Source: Singulisphaera sp. (GTDB lineage: Bacteria; Planctomycetota; Planctomycetia; Isosphaerales; Isosphaeraceae). From it: a DNA stretch of 64,000 nucleotides. The stretch is from contig DAIDJG010000474.1 of assembly GCA_027451445.1 (NCBI GenBank), forward strand, positions 1 through 64,000, given 5' to 3'. A model generated the notes under the pieces. It was not told the DNA's origin and searched no databases. It was given only the letters and a program-made list of their open reading frames with translations. Within the stretch, counting starts at the first letter, position 1; every line of letters starts with the position of its first letter. A program made the translations under genes and the position numbers. Shown here one piece after another: positions 27,455-36,309 of the stretch.

Positions 27455-27907
27455 ATGAAAGATCTTACCAAGTCGACATTAAGCGCCGGTCTGGCGCTGT
27501 CGGTATTTGGTATGCAGACAGTATTGCACGCCTTCCGCCGATCTCGCGACGGCGGACCGAACCCAACAATTGAGGCGCTCGACGCAGTTACGCAGGTGAT
27601 AGTCGACCGGACCGACGACGCGCTCCGCGAAGCGTTTCAGGCCGGCGACAAGGTGCAGCGCGAGATGGTCGACCTCACGTTTCGGTTCCTGACGCTTGCA
27701 CCCATGAATCCTGTGGACGGCACTTCCCCACCGTCCGGCGCGGCGGGTCAGGCAGGCGAGCGAGTTCGTCGGTGGATGGAAGAGATGAGCTCCTCCAGAC
27801 CGTGCGGGGACTGTGGAGCCTCAGGAACTCCAGGCAAGGAGACGAGTTCGCCGCCGCCCGCCGACGTGGACCCGGTTGCAGATGGATGGGGGGCGGTCGA
27901 GGAGTAG
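27455..27907 (+). CDS. Small membrane-anchored protein of unknown function
   Basis: 150 residues, beginning 3 bp after the ABC1 gene. A hydrophobic N-terminal segment (~7-26) is followed by a helical, phasin-like amphipathic stretch (ThrIleGluAlaLeuAspAlaValThrGlnVal...) and a Pro/Ser-rich, acidic C-terminus containing CysGlyAspCysGly. I do not recognise the family. Tight spacing suggests it works with the ABC1 protein. The CxxC could bind metal or be redox active, which is a guess. Confidence 0.6.
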   Translation: MKDLTKSTLSAGLALSVFGMQTVLHAFRRSRDGGPNPTIEALDAVTQVIVDRTDDALREAFQAGDKVQREMVDLTFRFLTLAPMNPVDGTSPPSGAAGQAGERVRRWMEEMSSSRPCGDCGASGTPGKETSSPPPADVDPVADGWGAVEE

Positions 27908-27977
27908 CCTAAGCGCGCGACCGCCATACGTCGCATTGTTCTCGCCGTGAAGAGCTTGAAACACGCGGAGTTATACG

Positions 27978-28592
27978 ATGAAACGAATCTGCATCACGCT
28001 GCTTGCTTGTTCGACGTCCGCGCTCGTCGCCGGCTGTGGAGGAAGCGAACCCGGCTCAATCGAGATCGGAGACCTAGTCCCGGCCTTCAGCCTGCCGGCG
28101 GTCAGCGGCACCACGAAGAAGGTTACAAGGGACGATTTGAAGGGCAAGATCGCAATCGTCAATTTCTGGTCGACCAGTTGTAGCGTTTGCCTCAAGGAGT
28201 CTGAAGATCTGACTGAAATTCACCGGGATGGCCGGGCATTCGTGCTCGGGATTGCGCTGGACGAGGACGCCGAAAACCTGAGCCGCTTCGTAAAAGAACG
28301 CGGCATCAAGTATCCCGTAGCCCTTGGCAACGAAAAGATATTTATGCGGTTCGATGGCGCTGCCATTCCCTACACGCTCGTACTTGACCGTGCCGGCGCA
28401 GTGCGGAAGAAGGTGTACGGCAGAATTGAAGCCGGGGAACTCGCCCGTGTGATCGACGAGATTGATCGGTCCGCCGCCAGTCTCGATGTGCCCCAAACGA
28501 TCGGTGAAAGAACGGTTCTCGCAGGCCCGGCGACTCCGATCGGCAGCGCGTCAAACCAGGCCGCAATTTCCGGCGCCGCGAACCACCCATGA
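27978..28592 (+). CDS. TlpA/ResA-like thioredoxin-fold lipoprotein
   Basis: 204 residues. Signal peptide with lipobox LeuValAlaGlyCys (acylated Cys ~20), then a TlpA-type domain: ValProAlaPheSerLeuPro, ValAsnPheTrpSerThrSerCysSerValCys (redox CxxC at about residues 74-77), and a cis-Pro in AlaIleProTyrThr. It is a membrane-tethered disulfide reductase. A reductant of cytochrome c, or of a Cys/selenocysteine centre in the neighbouring exported FG-GAP proteins, would be a sensible role, but this is inference. It overlaps the next gene by 4 bp. Confidence 0.82.
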   Translation: MKRICITLLACSTSALVAGCGGSEPGSIEIGDLVPAFSLPAVSGTTKKVTRDDLKGKIAIVNFWSTSCSVCLKESEDLTEIHRDGRAFVLGIALDEDAENLSRFVKERGIKYPVALGNEKIFMRFDGAAIPYTLVLDRAGAVRKKVYGRIEAGELARVIDEIDRSAASLDVPQTIGERTVLAGPATPIGSASNQAAISGAANHP

Positions 28593-30241
28593 TCAATTTG
28601 CGGCGAAAGCGAATGCGGGAGCGCCGTGCCGAGATTCTCAACCGCCTCCGCGGACGGGCCAATTGTGCGGTCCCGCCCCGGACATCCGGACATCGGCACG
28701 CTCCTGGCGATGGTCAGCGAGATCGAGGACTCGCGCCGCTCTGCCGCGCACTGGCCGATCTCGGGCCAGTCTTCGCGTCGTACGGCGTCTACCTTTCTGC
28801 CCGCGGCGATCTGTTGCCGCAGGCGTATCGCCACGAACTGGCCGCGCTTGGCCGCGAGGTCGTCCCGATGCCGGCGGCGCATGTCCAGGCGATCGTGCGA
28901 GCCGAGACCGGGCGAGCGAAGAAGCGCGATGGGTCGTCCAAAAGCCAATCGGACGCCATCGCTGCGCTCGAACACGCGCCGTTCGACACCCGGCTCTTGT
29001 TTCAGCGCCATCACGGACGGCTCAAGAGCGGCCGCGCGGTGGTGGTCCGCGTTGCGCGCTCGCAACGGGACGCCGAGTTCGACGTCAAGCTGCTTGCGTT
29101 GCTGCGTGACATCGTTAGTCCGTTTTTCGCCGACGGCCGTCTCTTCCTTCAGTCGATTGATGACTTTCGGGCAACGTTAGCCGCCACGACCGACGGGTTT
29201 GCCTTGGCCGAAGCCCTCGATTTTCTCCGTCGTGACGCGCAGGAACTCGATTGCCTGAGTATCCCCACAGTTTACCGTGAACTGTCCACGTCGCGCGTTT
29301 TGGTCCTGGAACACATAGCGGGCAAGCGGCTCAGCGCGGCTGCGACTCTCGACAACGCGCACGCCGCAGATGACACCGGAGGGGCTGATGGATCCGCACG
29401 ATTGCTCTGCGAGATCTGGCTGCGCCACGCGTTCGACGGTGGCCTGATCGCCATGGATCTGCGCGCGGAGAACGCGCTCGCGCTGGGACGTTCGCGACTC
29501 GCCATCGATGAGGGGACGTTCGCGATCCTGCCAAGCGAGACGCGCCAGGCGCTGTTGAAGTACCTGATCGCCGTCGCCCTTGACGAACCGCGAAAGGCAC
29601 TCGACAGCCTTCAGAAGGAGTTTGACGGAACCCATCAACGAGTTCTACTGAATGACCTTGACCGTTTGTTCCGCCAGATGGTTCCGGACGACGCGGGCGA
29701 CGGATCATTTGATGACCTGGGCGGGCGCCTGGCCGCGATCGTCTCGGCCCAGTGGCGGCTCGCCATCGAGAACGGCTACTGGCCACTCCGACATGGACTG
29801 CCGGTGCTGCGCGGGATTGTTGAGCTGGACGAGACGGTCCGCCGATTGGCACCCCACAGGGACGCAGTACTTGAGGGCCTCAAGGACTTTCGGGTGACTC
29901 GACTCCTAGGCGACGTCCAGAGAATGCTGGAGCCCGTCCACTGGATCGGGCGATTCGACAATATCGCTTCGCTCGTACTGAGTTCCCCGCGACTCCTGGA
30001 CGACGCCCTCTCGGCGACGGGCTCCACTCGATCTAGCCACGAGTGCGCGGCGACGCCGATGAATGTATCACCCACGAGATTGCGGCGCGCGCACTTCCCG
30101 GTGCTCGGACTGTTGCTTGTCCTTGGCCTCTTCCAGGGGCGGGCATCGCCTATCGGCGAAGCCGGAGGCCCCTGGGGCGAGGCCATCGCCGCTCTTCTGT
30201 TTGTGGTGCTGGGCTACTGGCTGCTCAACGCCGACGCCTGA
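28589..30241 (+). CDS. Second ABC1/UbiB-like protein, divergent
   Basis: 550 residues starting at ATG 28589 (ATGA overlap). Similar in layout to the ABC1 gene at 25775 but worn: ArgAlaLeuAlaAspLeuGlyProValPheAlaSerTyrGly stands for the family's N-terminal helix, and AspLeuArgAlaGluAsnAla followed by AlaIleAspGluGlyThr stands for the catalytic AspLeuHisProAlaAsn and AspPheGly. The GQ motif and the usual Lys context are lost or changed, so kinase activity is doubtful. Two hydrophobic helices close the C-terminus (~500-547). It may be a pseudokinase partner of the first ABC1 protein. Confidence 0.65.
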   Translation: MINLRRKRMRERRAEILNRLRGRANCAVPPRTSGHRHAPGDGQRDRGLAPLCRALADLGPVFASYGVYLSARGDLLPQAYRHELAALGREVVPMPAAHVQAIVRAETGRAKKRDGSSKSQSDAIAALEHAPFDTRLLFQRHHGRLKSGRAVVVRVARSQRDAEFDVKLLALLRDIVSPFFADGRLFLQSIDDFRATLAATTDGFALAEALDFLRRDAQELDCLSIPTVYRELSTSRVLVLEHIAGKRLSAAATLDNAHAADDTGGADGSARLLCEIWLRHAFDGGLIAMDLRAENALALGRSRLAIDEGTFAILPSETRQALLKYLIAVALDEPRKALDSLQKEFDGTHQRVLLNDLDRLFRQMVPDDAGDGSFDDLGGRLAAIVSAQWRLAIENGYWPLRHGLPVLRGIVELDETVRRLAPHRDAVLEGLKDFRVTRLLGDVQRMLEPVHWIGRFDNIASLVLSSPRLLDDALSATGSTRSSHECAATPMNVSPTRLRRAHFPVLGLLLVLGLFQGRASPIGEAGGPWGEAIAALLFVVLGYWLLNADA

Positions 30242-30301
30242 GCGGATCGGGACCTATCGCGTGCTCATTTGCCAATGCGCTCTGTGAATGGAGATTGACC
30301 A

Positions 30302-31027
30302 ATGGATCAATCAGCGAGCGATCAATCTGACATGATTTCGTCGATCGGTCGGATGATGAGGCTTCCGATGGACCTCTTCCTCCGCAGTTTCGTGGTCTTT
30401 GTGCGACCGTTCGAGAGTTTCCAGCAAACGATGAGTTCTTCGTCCCGTACCTCGTCCGGGATGTCTCCGCCGCCTCCGAACGCCGTGTCCTGGTCGACCG
30501 CGTGGCCGACGGTCTCACCGTCGATGGCTGCGTCGCCGATGGCCAGCGGATGGTCGCCGCCCGACACAGGCTGGGGCGGACAGGATGTACCCGTTGCCGA
30601 TGTTAGTTCAGCTCCAAACCCTGAGGAGGCTTGCCCAATGGATGATCAGGACCTGAGTGGAGACGACCTCAAATATGTTAGCTACGCCATCATTTTTACC
30701 AAACGTGACTTCGAGACCACCCTCGAGAAGAACGAGCAGGAGGTGGTGAACTACTCGACGAACGGCGGGAGCTTCGGAGGCCTGAAGATCGCGAAGTTCT
30801 TTAAGAAGCTCAACGACCCGAAGCAGGGAGTCCTCCGCCCGAAGCTCTGGGCTGACGCGAAGTATCCGCCAGAGCTCACGGACGAGAAACACTGGGAGCT
30901 CCCTGAAGAGGACGAGAAGTATGTGACATTCATTTACCGGGTCGAAAAGCGCTTCCCGCGCCAGGAAGCCGACTACGACAAGCGGCAAGTCGAGACCCTC
31001 GAGAAGATCTCAAACAAGATCGGTTGA
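30302..31027 (+). CDS. Protein of unknown function with a C-terminal charged domain
   Basis: 241 residues, unrecognised. Residues ~1-40 are mildly hydrophobic and Met-rich. Residues ~45-105 are Ser/Pro/Trp-rich low complexity. From ~110 a compact charged domain follows (LysTyrValSerTyrAlaIleIlePheThrLysArgAspPhe...), ending in a Lys/Glu-rich helix. A second start at the Met at ~113 (within CysProMetAspAspGlnAsp) would give a 129-residue protein holding only this domain and cannot be excluded. It lies in the co-directional run. Confidence 0.5.
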   Translation: MDQSASDQSDMISSIGRMMRLPMDLFLRSFVVFVRPFESFQQTMSSSSRTSSGMSPPPPNAVSWSTAWPTVSPSMAASPMASGWSPPDTGWGGQDVPVADVSSAPNPEEACPMDDQDLSGDDLKYVSYAIIFTKRDFETTLEKNEQEVVNYSTNGGSFGGLKIAKFFKKLNDPKQGVLRPKLWADAKYPPELTDEKHWELPEEDEKYVTFIYRVEKRFPRQEADYDKRQVETLEKISNKIG

Positions 31028-31112
31028 TCACCCTCGCGGTCCCGCTCGCATTCGCGGCGGGACCACAATCGCCCGCCTGGTTTCGATCCGAGTCCGTCTG
31101 CCTGGAGGCCCC

Positions 31113-32162
31113 ATGAAGCAGCAACCGGTCACCGTCGTGGCAAGGATCAAGGCCAAGGTGGGCCAGGAGAACTTTGTCAAACGTTCGATCGTCGACCTCG
31201 TCGGGACGGCCCGCTCGGAGAAAGGGTGCCTGATGTTCGAGGTCCAGCAAGAGGTAAACGACTCGTCGTTGTTCATGTCCTACGAGCGGTGGGAAAACCA
31301 GTCGGATCTCAACGCCCACCTGGCGCAGCCCTACATGCGCGACTTCTTCGCAAGCGCGGTGGACTTGCTCGATAGCCAGCCCGAGATTACCCAGTGGAAG
31401 GTTCTGTCCCCCTCCAAGAGCCGGCCCAAAGGCCAGGAAGAATCTCAGATGGATTCGGAAAACAAGACGCTTGTTGCGGCGATCGATGCACTCTCGAAAG
31501 AGGTCAAAGTTCCCCTCGAAAAGATCGCGGCGGCACTGGGAGGCGCCGGCGTTCAACTCCCGGGGCATTCGGGGACGGCGTCGACGTCGCATTCCTTTCT
31601 TTCCGATGCACCGAGCGCGGCGGTATGCGATTCGCGCGAACATGCATTCATGAGATATACCGTTGGGACTGGAAAATTCAGCAAGGGCGATAATATGAGG
31701 TTCAGTTCGCTCGCATGTGCGATGTTCAAAATGAACGGTGATCCGGACGGTCACCACGAAGGCGTTTGGGAGCCCCAGGGGTCGCCCAACGATTTGACGA
31801 TTGTACCCCACCCGCCGGACGGATCTTTGCGCGAGCCCGAGGGTCCTGTTCCCAAATTCTGGCCGAGTGCGTTCACCAAGGCGATTTGGACGTTCGGCGA
31901 CAACAGCTCGATCACGGCGATCGGGCCGGCGATGCTTCACCTTGTACCCCTCACCGACGAGTCCCAAATCTTTGTGGTCTCGGTCGCTGGCATCATCACG
32001 AACGGGGAGGGGCGATTTAAAGGGGCGCGCGGCGTAAAAACTGCGCTCGGGGCGACATTCGTTCCGGCGGGAAAAACTATGTTTGACCCGAGCATCGCAT
32101 CTTTCCAAGCTCTTACGATCGAGACCTTCCGGGTCGTGCTCGCTCGAGACGTCGCACCGTAA
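31113..32162 (+). CDS. ABM-domain protein fused to an unknown beta-rich domain
   Basis: 349 residues. The first ~95 form an antibiotic-biosynthesis-monooxygenase (dimeric alpha/beta barrel) domain: ValValAlaArgIleLysAlaLysValGlyGlnGlu, GluLysGlyCysLeuMetPheGluValGlnGln, and TyrGluArgTrpGluAsnGlnSerAspLeuAsnAlaHis. A Lys/Gln linker and a short helix follow. The remaining ~190 residues, from AlaPheMetArgTyrThrValGlyThrGlyLys on, are beta-rich, resemble nothing I can name, and end in ThrIleGluThrPheArgValVal. ABM domains often act as cofactor-free oxygenases or cyclase-like enzymes on polyketides, which fits the KS/CLF/ACP set upstream. Confidence 0.65.
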   Translation: MKQQPVTVVARIKAKVGQENFVKRSIVDLVGTARSEKGCLMFEVQQEVNDSSLFMSYERWENQSDLNAHLAQPYMRDFFASAVDLLDSQPEITQWKVLSPSKSRPKGQEESQMDSENKTLVAAIDALSKEVKVPLEKIAAALGGAGVQLPGHSGTASTSHSFLSDAPSAAVCDSREHAFMRYTVGTGKFSKGDNMRFSSLACAMFKMNGDPDGHHEGVWEPQGSPNDLTIVPHPPDGSLREPEGPVPKFWPSAFTKAIWTFGDNSSITAIGPAMLHLVPLTDESQIFVVSVAGIITNGEGRFKGARGVKTALGATFVPAGKTMFDPSIASFQALTIETFRVVLARDVAP

Positions 32163-32408
32163 GCCTTCTGCAGTCAAGGCTGGATTGCGGTTCTCGAGAG
32201 CGGAAGGCTCTGTCCGAGCCTTGGCCCCTGTGCCCAGGGGCCGAGGCGCCGTACGCAGGATCGTAGGACACACGGTGATCTAACGGCTAGTGCGCTCGCC
32301 GTCCCACACCTCGCCGCACGTGTCTGGACCTGTCAACGCCGTTCTTGCGCAAGCTTCAAGTGTCACGCGCCAGCGCTTTGAAAACGTGAGTCGGACCCAA
32401 AATAAGAT

Positions 32409-33665
32409 ATGAACATTAATAGCTTTTCGAAGCCGTACGCCGGCTCACCCGTGAAATCGCTACCGCCCGGAGCCAACCCGGAGACGTATGGGATTGAAAG
32501 CATGACCGCCCTCCTCAAGAGAGCGGCCTACTTCCCAATCTTCTCCGTCCACGACCCAGGCCGGCCGAATATGCCCTTGCCTTCACCGAACAAGCCTGGC
32601 GCTTTGATCGGCGTCGACGTGAACGAGGAACTCCACCGGTTCGACGTTCGCGCCGAGTTGGCTCCGAGCATCGGCTGCCCACCAATCTCCAAGCGCGTGG
32701 GCGAACCGGTCGCTAATGTGTCGATTCGCTGGCTCGTGATTCCGGACGACTTCGTGGCTGCCCCAGACCGAATCCCTCCACCGACCGAGCTGGATCCCAC
32801 CCGGTCGCAACGCTTCGCCATGCTGAACGGCCATATGACGTTCAAGGATGAGAAGCAGAGTGGTTTCAGGGCCTTCGGCACGGGACGCACGTTTCCCGCT
32901 CTGGTCGAGGGTCGCCCACAGCTTCGGATCGGCGCGGTAATCAACGTCCTCGAGGGCTTCGGCGCGTTTCGAGCGTTGCCGGGAACGGTCGTTGTTAATG
33001 GCTACATCCAGCCACCGTACGGCCTGGACCTCAACTTCGTCATTCGCTTCGCCGATCCGGACTCGAAGCTGCTCGCAGGATCACGCATCACGCCGATCCA
33101 GCCGATCGCCGACCCTGATCCCGAGACCGCGTTCCTGGTCCTCTTGGGTGAGCCCGACCCGACTCGCCCCACGACCTTGAATCAAGCGCCGAACGGAACC
33201 GTCCTGGGCTCAAACGTTTTCGAGCGCCTTCGTCTCGTCCGTCTCAATTTTGACGTTGGCACTCGGCGGGGCCCCCGATCGCGCGTGAGTGAGGGGGCCC
33301 TCGTCGGAACCCTGAGCGGCACGCTGTCATTCAACCCCATGGACCCGAGGGCGGTCTCACCGATCCAGACGACCAACGGCGTGTTCACGTTCTACGACCG
33401 AAATGGATGCGCGTTTGGAGTGCTCCGCGCGAACATCGTCGAGGGCAGGGCGTTTCCTACTCCACTTGGCGGTCGGCCGGTGTGGCGCTTCGGGGGGGTC
33501 GGCCCCTTTCTTGGTGGCACCGGTCCGTTCCAGGACGCCGTAGGAATGATCTCGCTCAATGCCGCCGTCAGTGTCTTCCCACGGACACTCTCGAACTTGT
33601 ACGTACTGCGCGTCTCCGACCCCGATGGCCGATTTCGAGCGAGCTTCGCGCGGGCGTGGTCCTGA
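32409..33665 (+). CDS. Unknown soluble protein of the biosynthetic run
   Basis: 418 residues, family not recognised. There is no signal peptide or membrane segment. It is rich in beta-prone and Pro/Gly-containing segments, with two similar-looking halves, each with a Gly-rich region (GlyPheGlyAlaPheArgAlaLeuProGlyThrVal and GlyGlyValGlyProPheLeuGlyGlyThrGlyProPhe) followed by a hydrophobic strand. This suggests an internal duplication. It starts after a 246-bp gap, so a promoter may lie there. The stop is 17 bp before the next gene. Confidence 0.55.
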   Translation: MNINSFSKPYAGSPVKSLPPGANPETYGIESMTALLKRAAYFPIFSVHDPGRPNMPLPSPNKPGALIGVDVNEELHRFDVRAELAPSIGCPPISKRVGEPVANVSIRWLVIPDDFVAAPDRIPPPTELDPTRSQRFAMLNGHMTFKDEKQSGFRAFGTGRTFPALVEGRPQLRIGAVINVLEGFGAFRALPGTVVVNGYIQPPYGLDLNFVIRFADPDSKLLAGSRITPIQPIADPDPETAFLVLLGEPDPTRPTTLNQAPNGTVLGSNVFERLRLVRLNFDVGTRRGPRSRVSEGALVGTLSGTLSFNPMDPRAVSPIQTTNGVFTFYDRNGCAFGVLRANIVEGRAFPTPLGGRPVWRFGGVGPFLGGTGPFQDAVGMISLNAAVSVFPRTLSNLYVLRVSDPDGRFRASFARAWS

Positions 33666-33682
33666 ACCGTAGGAGGCATTCC

Positions 33683-34957
33683 GTGCAGCGCACCAAAGAA
33701 AACATCGGTGCAACGACGGGCCGGCAGTTACCGGCTGGTGATTGGACCGACCAAGACCTCATTCCGTTGGGTCAGGTGGAAGACGCCCTGAGCGACGGCC
33801 TCGCTTTGCTGAGATGGTGGCAAGGATGCGAAGTATCGGGCGGGTACGATGAGCGATTTGACGTTGTTCGTTCTTACAACCGATCAGATCAAAGCTATGG
33901 CTTCTTTGGCCGCGCACCGGTCCGAGGCGAGCTTATGCCGGTCATGGGGATCGTTGACGATCTGCTCTATGACGAGCCGAAGCAGGCTTCACCGTTCCAG
34001 GTCAGGGACGAGTTCCGCGAGTTTGTCCTCCGTTATTTCATGCGTGTCAGTTCCTTCACGAACCCAGCGTCCGCAGTGAACGGTTGGCAGCCGTCACCGC
34101 AGGACTATTTCCCCGGGGCGAGTTGGTGCCCTGTAAAGGACGTACGCAGAGAAGGCTTCGGATACGCGCAGCTCTATTTCAAGGAGATGGGCACCGGCGA
34201 AATCGGCAGGTTTGCGGAGCACGAAGCCTATATGTGTGTCGACCTACGTGATTTTGCTTTTCGGTATGAGTGGACCATTTGTAAGGTGGAGCTCTTCGAC
34301 TTCAACCTGGCGTTCCGGCCGCTGGGTAATTCCGCCCCGTCGCTGAATCTGCCATTGAAAGAGCAAAACCTACTCGCACTCAGCCGCGATTTCGTCACCG
34401 CGCGCGATGATCCTGCGCCAGACGTACTTGGCGAGTACGGTGTGGGTTACAGCTTACTTCCGTCCGTCGTCAATGACGGCCCCGTTCGATACGGCCCAGG
34501 CCGCTTCCGGGCCGGCTTTCAGTTGATCAATTTCCGAGTGATGGCCAATGGCAAGACTCGGGCGCGGCTCGTGTTCGTCGTGAACCGACCGGACAGACTT
34601 CTCGAGGTCCCCCTCGACCCCGTGGGCTGGGGACTTCAGCTCGCAAATACCTTGTCCCTGGGCCTGGCGTCCGAACTCTTCGGCCCGACGTTTCAGATCC
34701 TAGCGGGCTTGCGCTCGAGCTTGATCACCTTCGACCCAATCCAGGCGTATATCGCATTCATGGACGTACTGACCGGTGGAAGCTCTATAACGGATATGTG
34801 TATCTCATTAAGTCAACTGGAACGTTACTTTTTGTTGCAACATTTCGACCAGCATTACGCGATGATCGTCGGATCACTTCGAACCTGGCGGCACGTCTCC
34901 GACTGGCTCGACCCCGCGTCCATTCCAGCCTCCTTTGTGACTGGAGTACGGTCATGA
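33683..34957 (+). CDS. Unknown protein with aromatic-rich N-terminal half
   Basis: 424 residues from GTG 33683, chosen because AGGAGG lies 6 nt upstream; the open frame further upstream is a shadow of the preceding gene. No known domain is recognised. Residues ~40-230 are rich in Tyr, Phe and Trp (AspTyrPheProGlyAlaSerTrpCysPro), and ~300-370 hold a hydrophobic helix pair (LeuGlnLeuAlaAsnThrLeuSerLeuGlyLeu). The end overlaps the patatin start by 4 bp, so the two are coupled. Confidence 0.55.
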   Translation: MQRTKENIGATTGRQLPAGDWTDQDLIPLGQVEDALSDGLALLRWWQGCEVSGGYDERFDVVRSYNRSDQSYGFFGRAPVRGELMPVMGIVDDLLYDEPKQASPFQVRDEFREFVLRYFMRVSSFTNPASAVNGWQPSPQDYFPGASWCPVKDVRREGFGYAQLYFKEMGTGEIGRFAEHEAYMCVDLRDFAFRYEWTICKVELFDFNLAFRPLGNSAPSLNLPLKEQNLLALSRDFVTARDDPAPDVLGEYGVGYSLLPSVVNDGPVRYGPGRFRAGFQLINFRVMANGKTRARLVFVVNRPDRLLEVPLDPVGWGLQLANTLSLGLASELFGPTFQILAGLRSSLITFDPIQAYIAFMDVLTGGSSITDMCISLSQLERYFLLQHFDQHYAMIVGSLRTWRHVSDWLDPASIPASFVTGVRS

Positions 34958-36309
34958 CTCGGACACGCCGTCAAGTCCACGGGCTGGTGGTCTCGGGTGG
35001 CGGGGCGCATGCCGCCTACGGGGTCGGCGTGATGAAAGCGCTCTTCGACGGGGAGTCGCCAGGCACCAATTTCGTGCCTCTTGTCCCGAGCGTGCTCACA
35101 GGAACGTCTGGAGGGGCCATCAACCTGGCGATCCTGCTTAGCCAGATTGGCGTTGGCCCTCGGGACGCGGTGAGGCGGCTGGAGCAACTGTGGGTGCAGT
35201 TGTTGAGTTCCGCCTCTCCAGGTTGCGGCAATGGCGTTTACCGAATCCGCGGGAATCCGTTTCGTTACATTAACCCTTGCCTTCTGGACACCCCTTGGCT
35301 CCCGTTTACTGAACTTAGCGGGGACGTAGCGTTCTTTGCACGCCGCTGGTTCGAGATGGCCGTCAATTTCGCCCTTTCTTCGGGCGACCTCGAGCGACGC
35401 CTTCTCGATCTCTTCGACCTCGGTCAACTTGTCTCTGCCGAACCGATCATTCAGAACATTTCTCGAATGATCAATCTCGAGGCAGTTCGACGATCGAGGA
35501 CGATATTCAAGGTCGTCACAACAAACTGGTTGACTGGCGAATTGTTCCTGTTCGGCAATGCCGACTTGACCGACGACATGGGCTACCAGATCTTGCTTGC
35601 CTCGGCCGCGATTCCCGGTTTCTTCCCACCGCACGATCTTCGAGGCGTTCCCTTCGTTGACGGCGGCCTCGTCATGAACGTGCCTCTCATGCCGGCCATC
35701 GACGCAGGCGCCGACGTTTTGCACGTCACCTACTTCGACGCGGATGCCATCGAGATGCCTCTCCGCAAGCAGCTCAATACCTACGCCACGTTCGACCGGG
35801 CCCGCGTTATCGATTGGGCAACGCGGATGGACGAAGACATCAAGACCGCCCAATGGATCAATCAGGGACTCGATCTTTTCGAGCGCGTGTCGCGAGGAGA
35901 AGAACTACCTGCGAACGAGCTCAAGCCGTTCGTCGCCGTAATCGCCAAGATTCACGAGCGACGCCGAGAAGGACGCCCCTATCGAAAGTTAACGATCCAC
36001 CGCTATCACCCTCGGCAAGATCCTCTCGGTGCGCTCGGAATCCTCGACTTCAGCCGCGACCAGATTCAGCGGTTGATCGCTCGGGGATTTGAAGAAACTG
36101 TTACCCACGATTGCCATGCGAATCATTGCGTCCTGCCCGACTCGCACACGCCGCTTCAAGCACCGATCCAACGGCCGTCACAATCTTCACAGCTCAGGAG
36201 GTCCACATCGTGGAGTCCCACAAAGTCGACGTCATCATCCTCGGCGCAGGCTTGGCCGGCCTCTCGCTCTCAAGGCAACTCCTCCTCGTCGCAGACAAGA
36301 GAATTCTAG
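34954..36309 (+). CDS. Patatin-like phospholipase/acyl hydrolase
   Basis: 451 residues. The patatin catalytic elements are present: the oxyanion GlyGlyGlyAlaHisAlaAlaTyrGly near residue 15, the nucleophile elbow GlyThrSerGlyGlyAla, and the catalytic Asp in ValAspGlyGlyLeuValMetAsn. It should cleave acyl esters of lipids, for instance to release or remodel the product. The start overlaps the preceding gene by 4 bp. The last ~33 residues are Ser-rich and overlap the next gene by 100 bp, so the original C-terminus may have been altered by a frameshift. Confidence 0.82.
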   Translation: MTRTRRQVHGLVVSGGGAHAAYGVGVMKALFDGESPGTNFVPLVPSVLTGTSGGAINLAILLSQIGVGPRDAVRRLEQLWVQLLSSASPGCGNGVYRIRGNPFRYINPCLLDTPWLPFTELSGDVAFFARRWFEMAVNFALSSGDLERRLLDLFDLGQLVSAEPIIQNISRMINLEAVRRSRTIFKVVTTNWLTGELFLFGNADLTDDMGYQILLASAAIPGFFPPHDLRGVPFVDGGLVMNVPLMPAIDAGADVLHVTYFDADAIEMPLRKQLNTYATFDRARVIDWATRMDEDIKTAQWINQGLDLFERVSRGEELPANELKPFVAVIAKIHERRREGRPYRKLTIHRYHPRQDPLGALGILDFSRDQIQRLIARGFEETVTHDCHANHCVLPDSHTPLQAPIQRPSQSSQLRRSTSWSPTKSTSSSSAQAWPASRSQGNSSSSQTREF

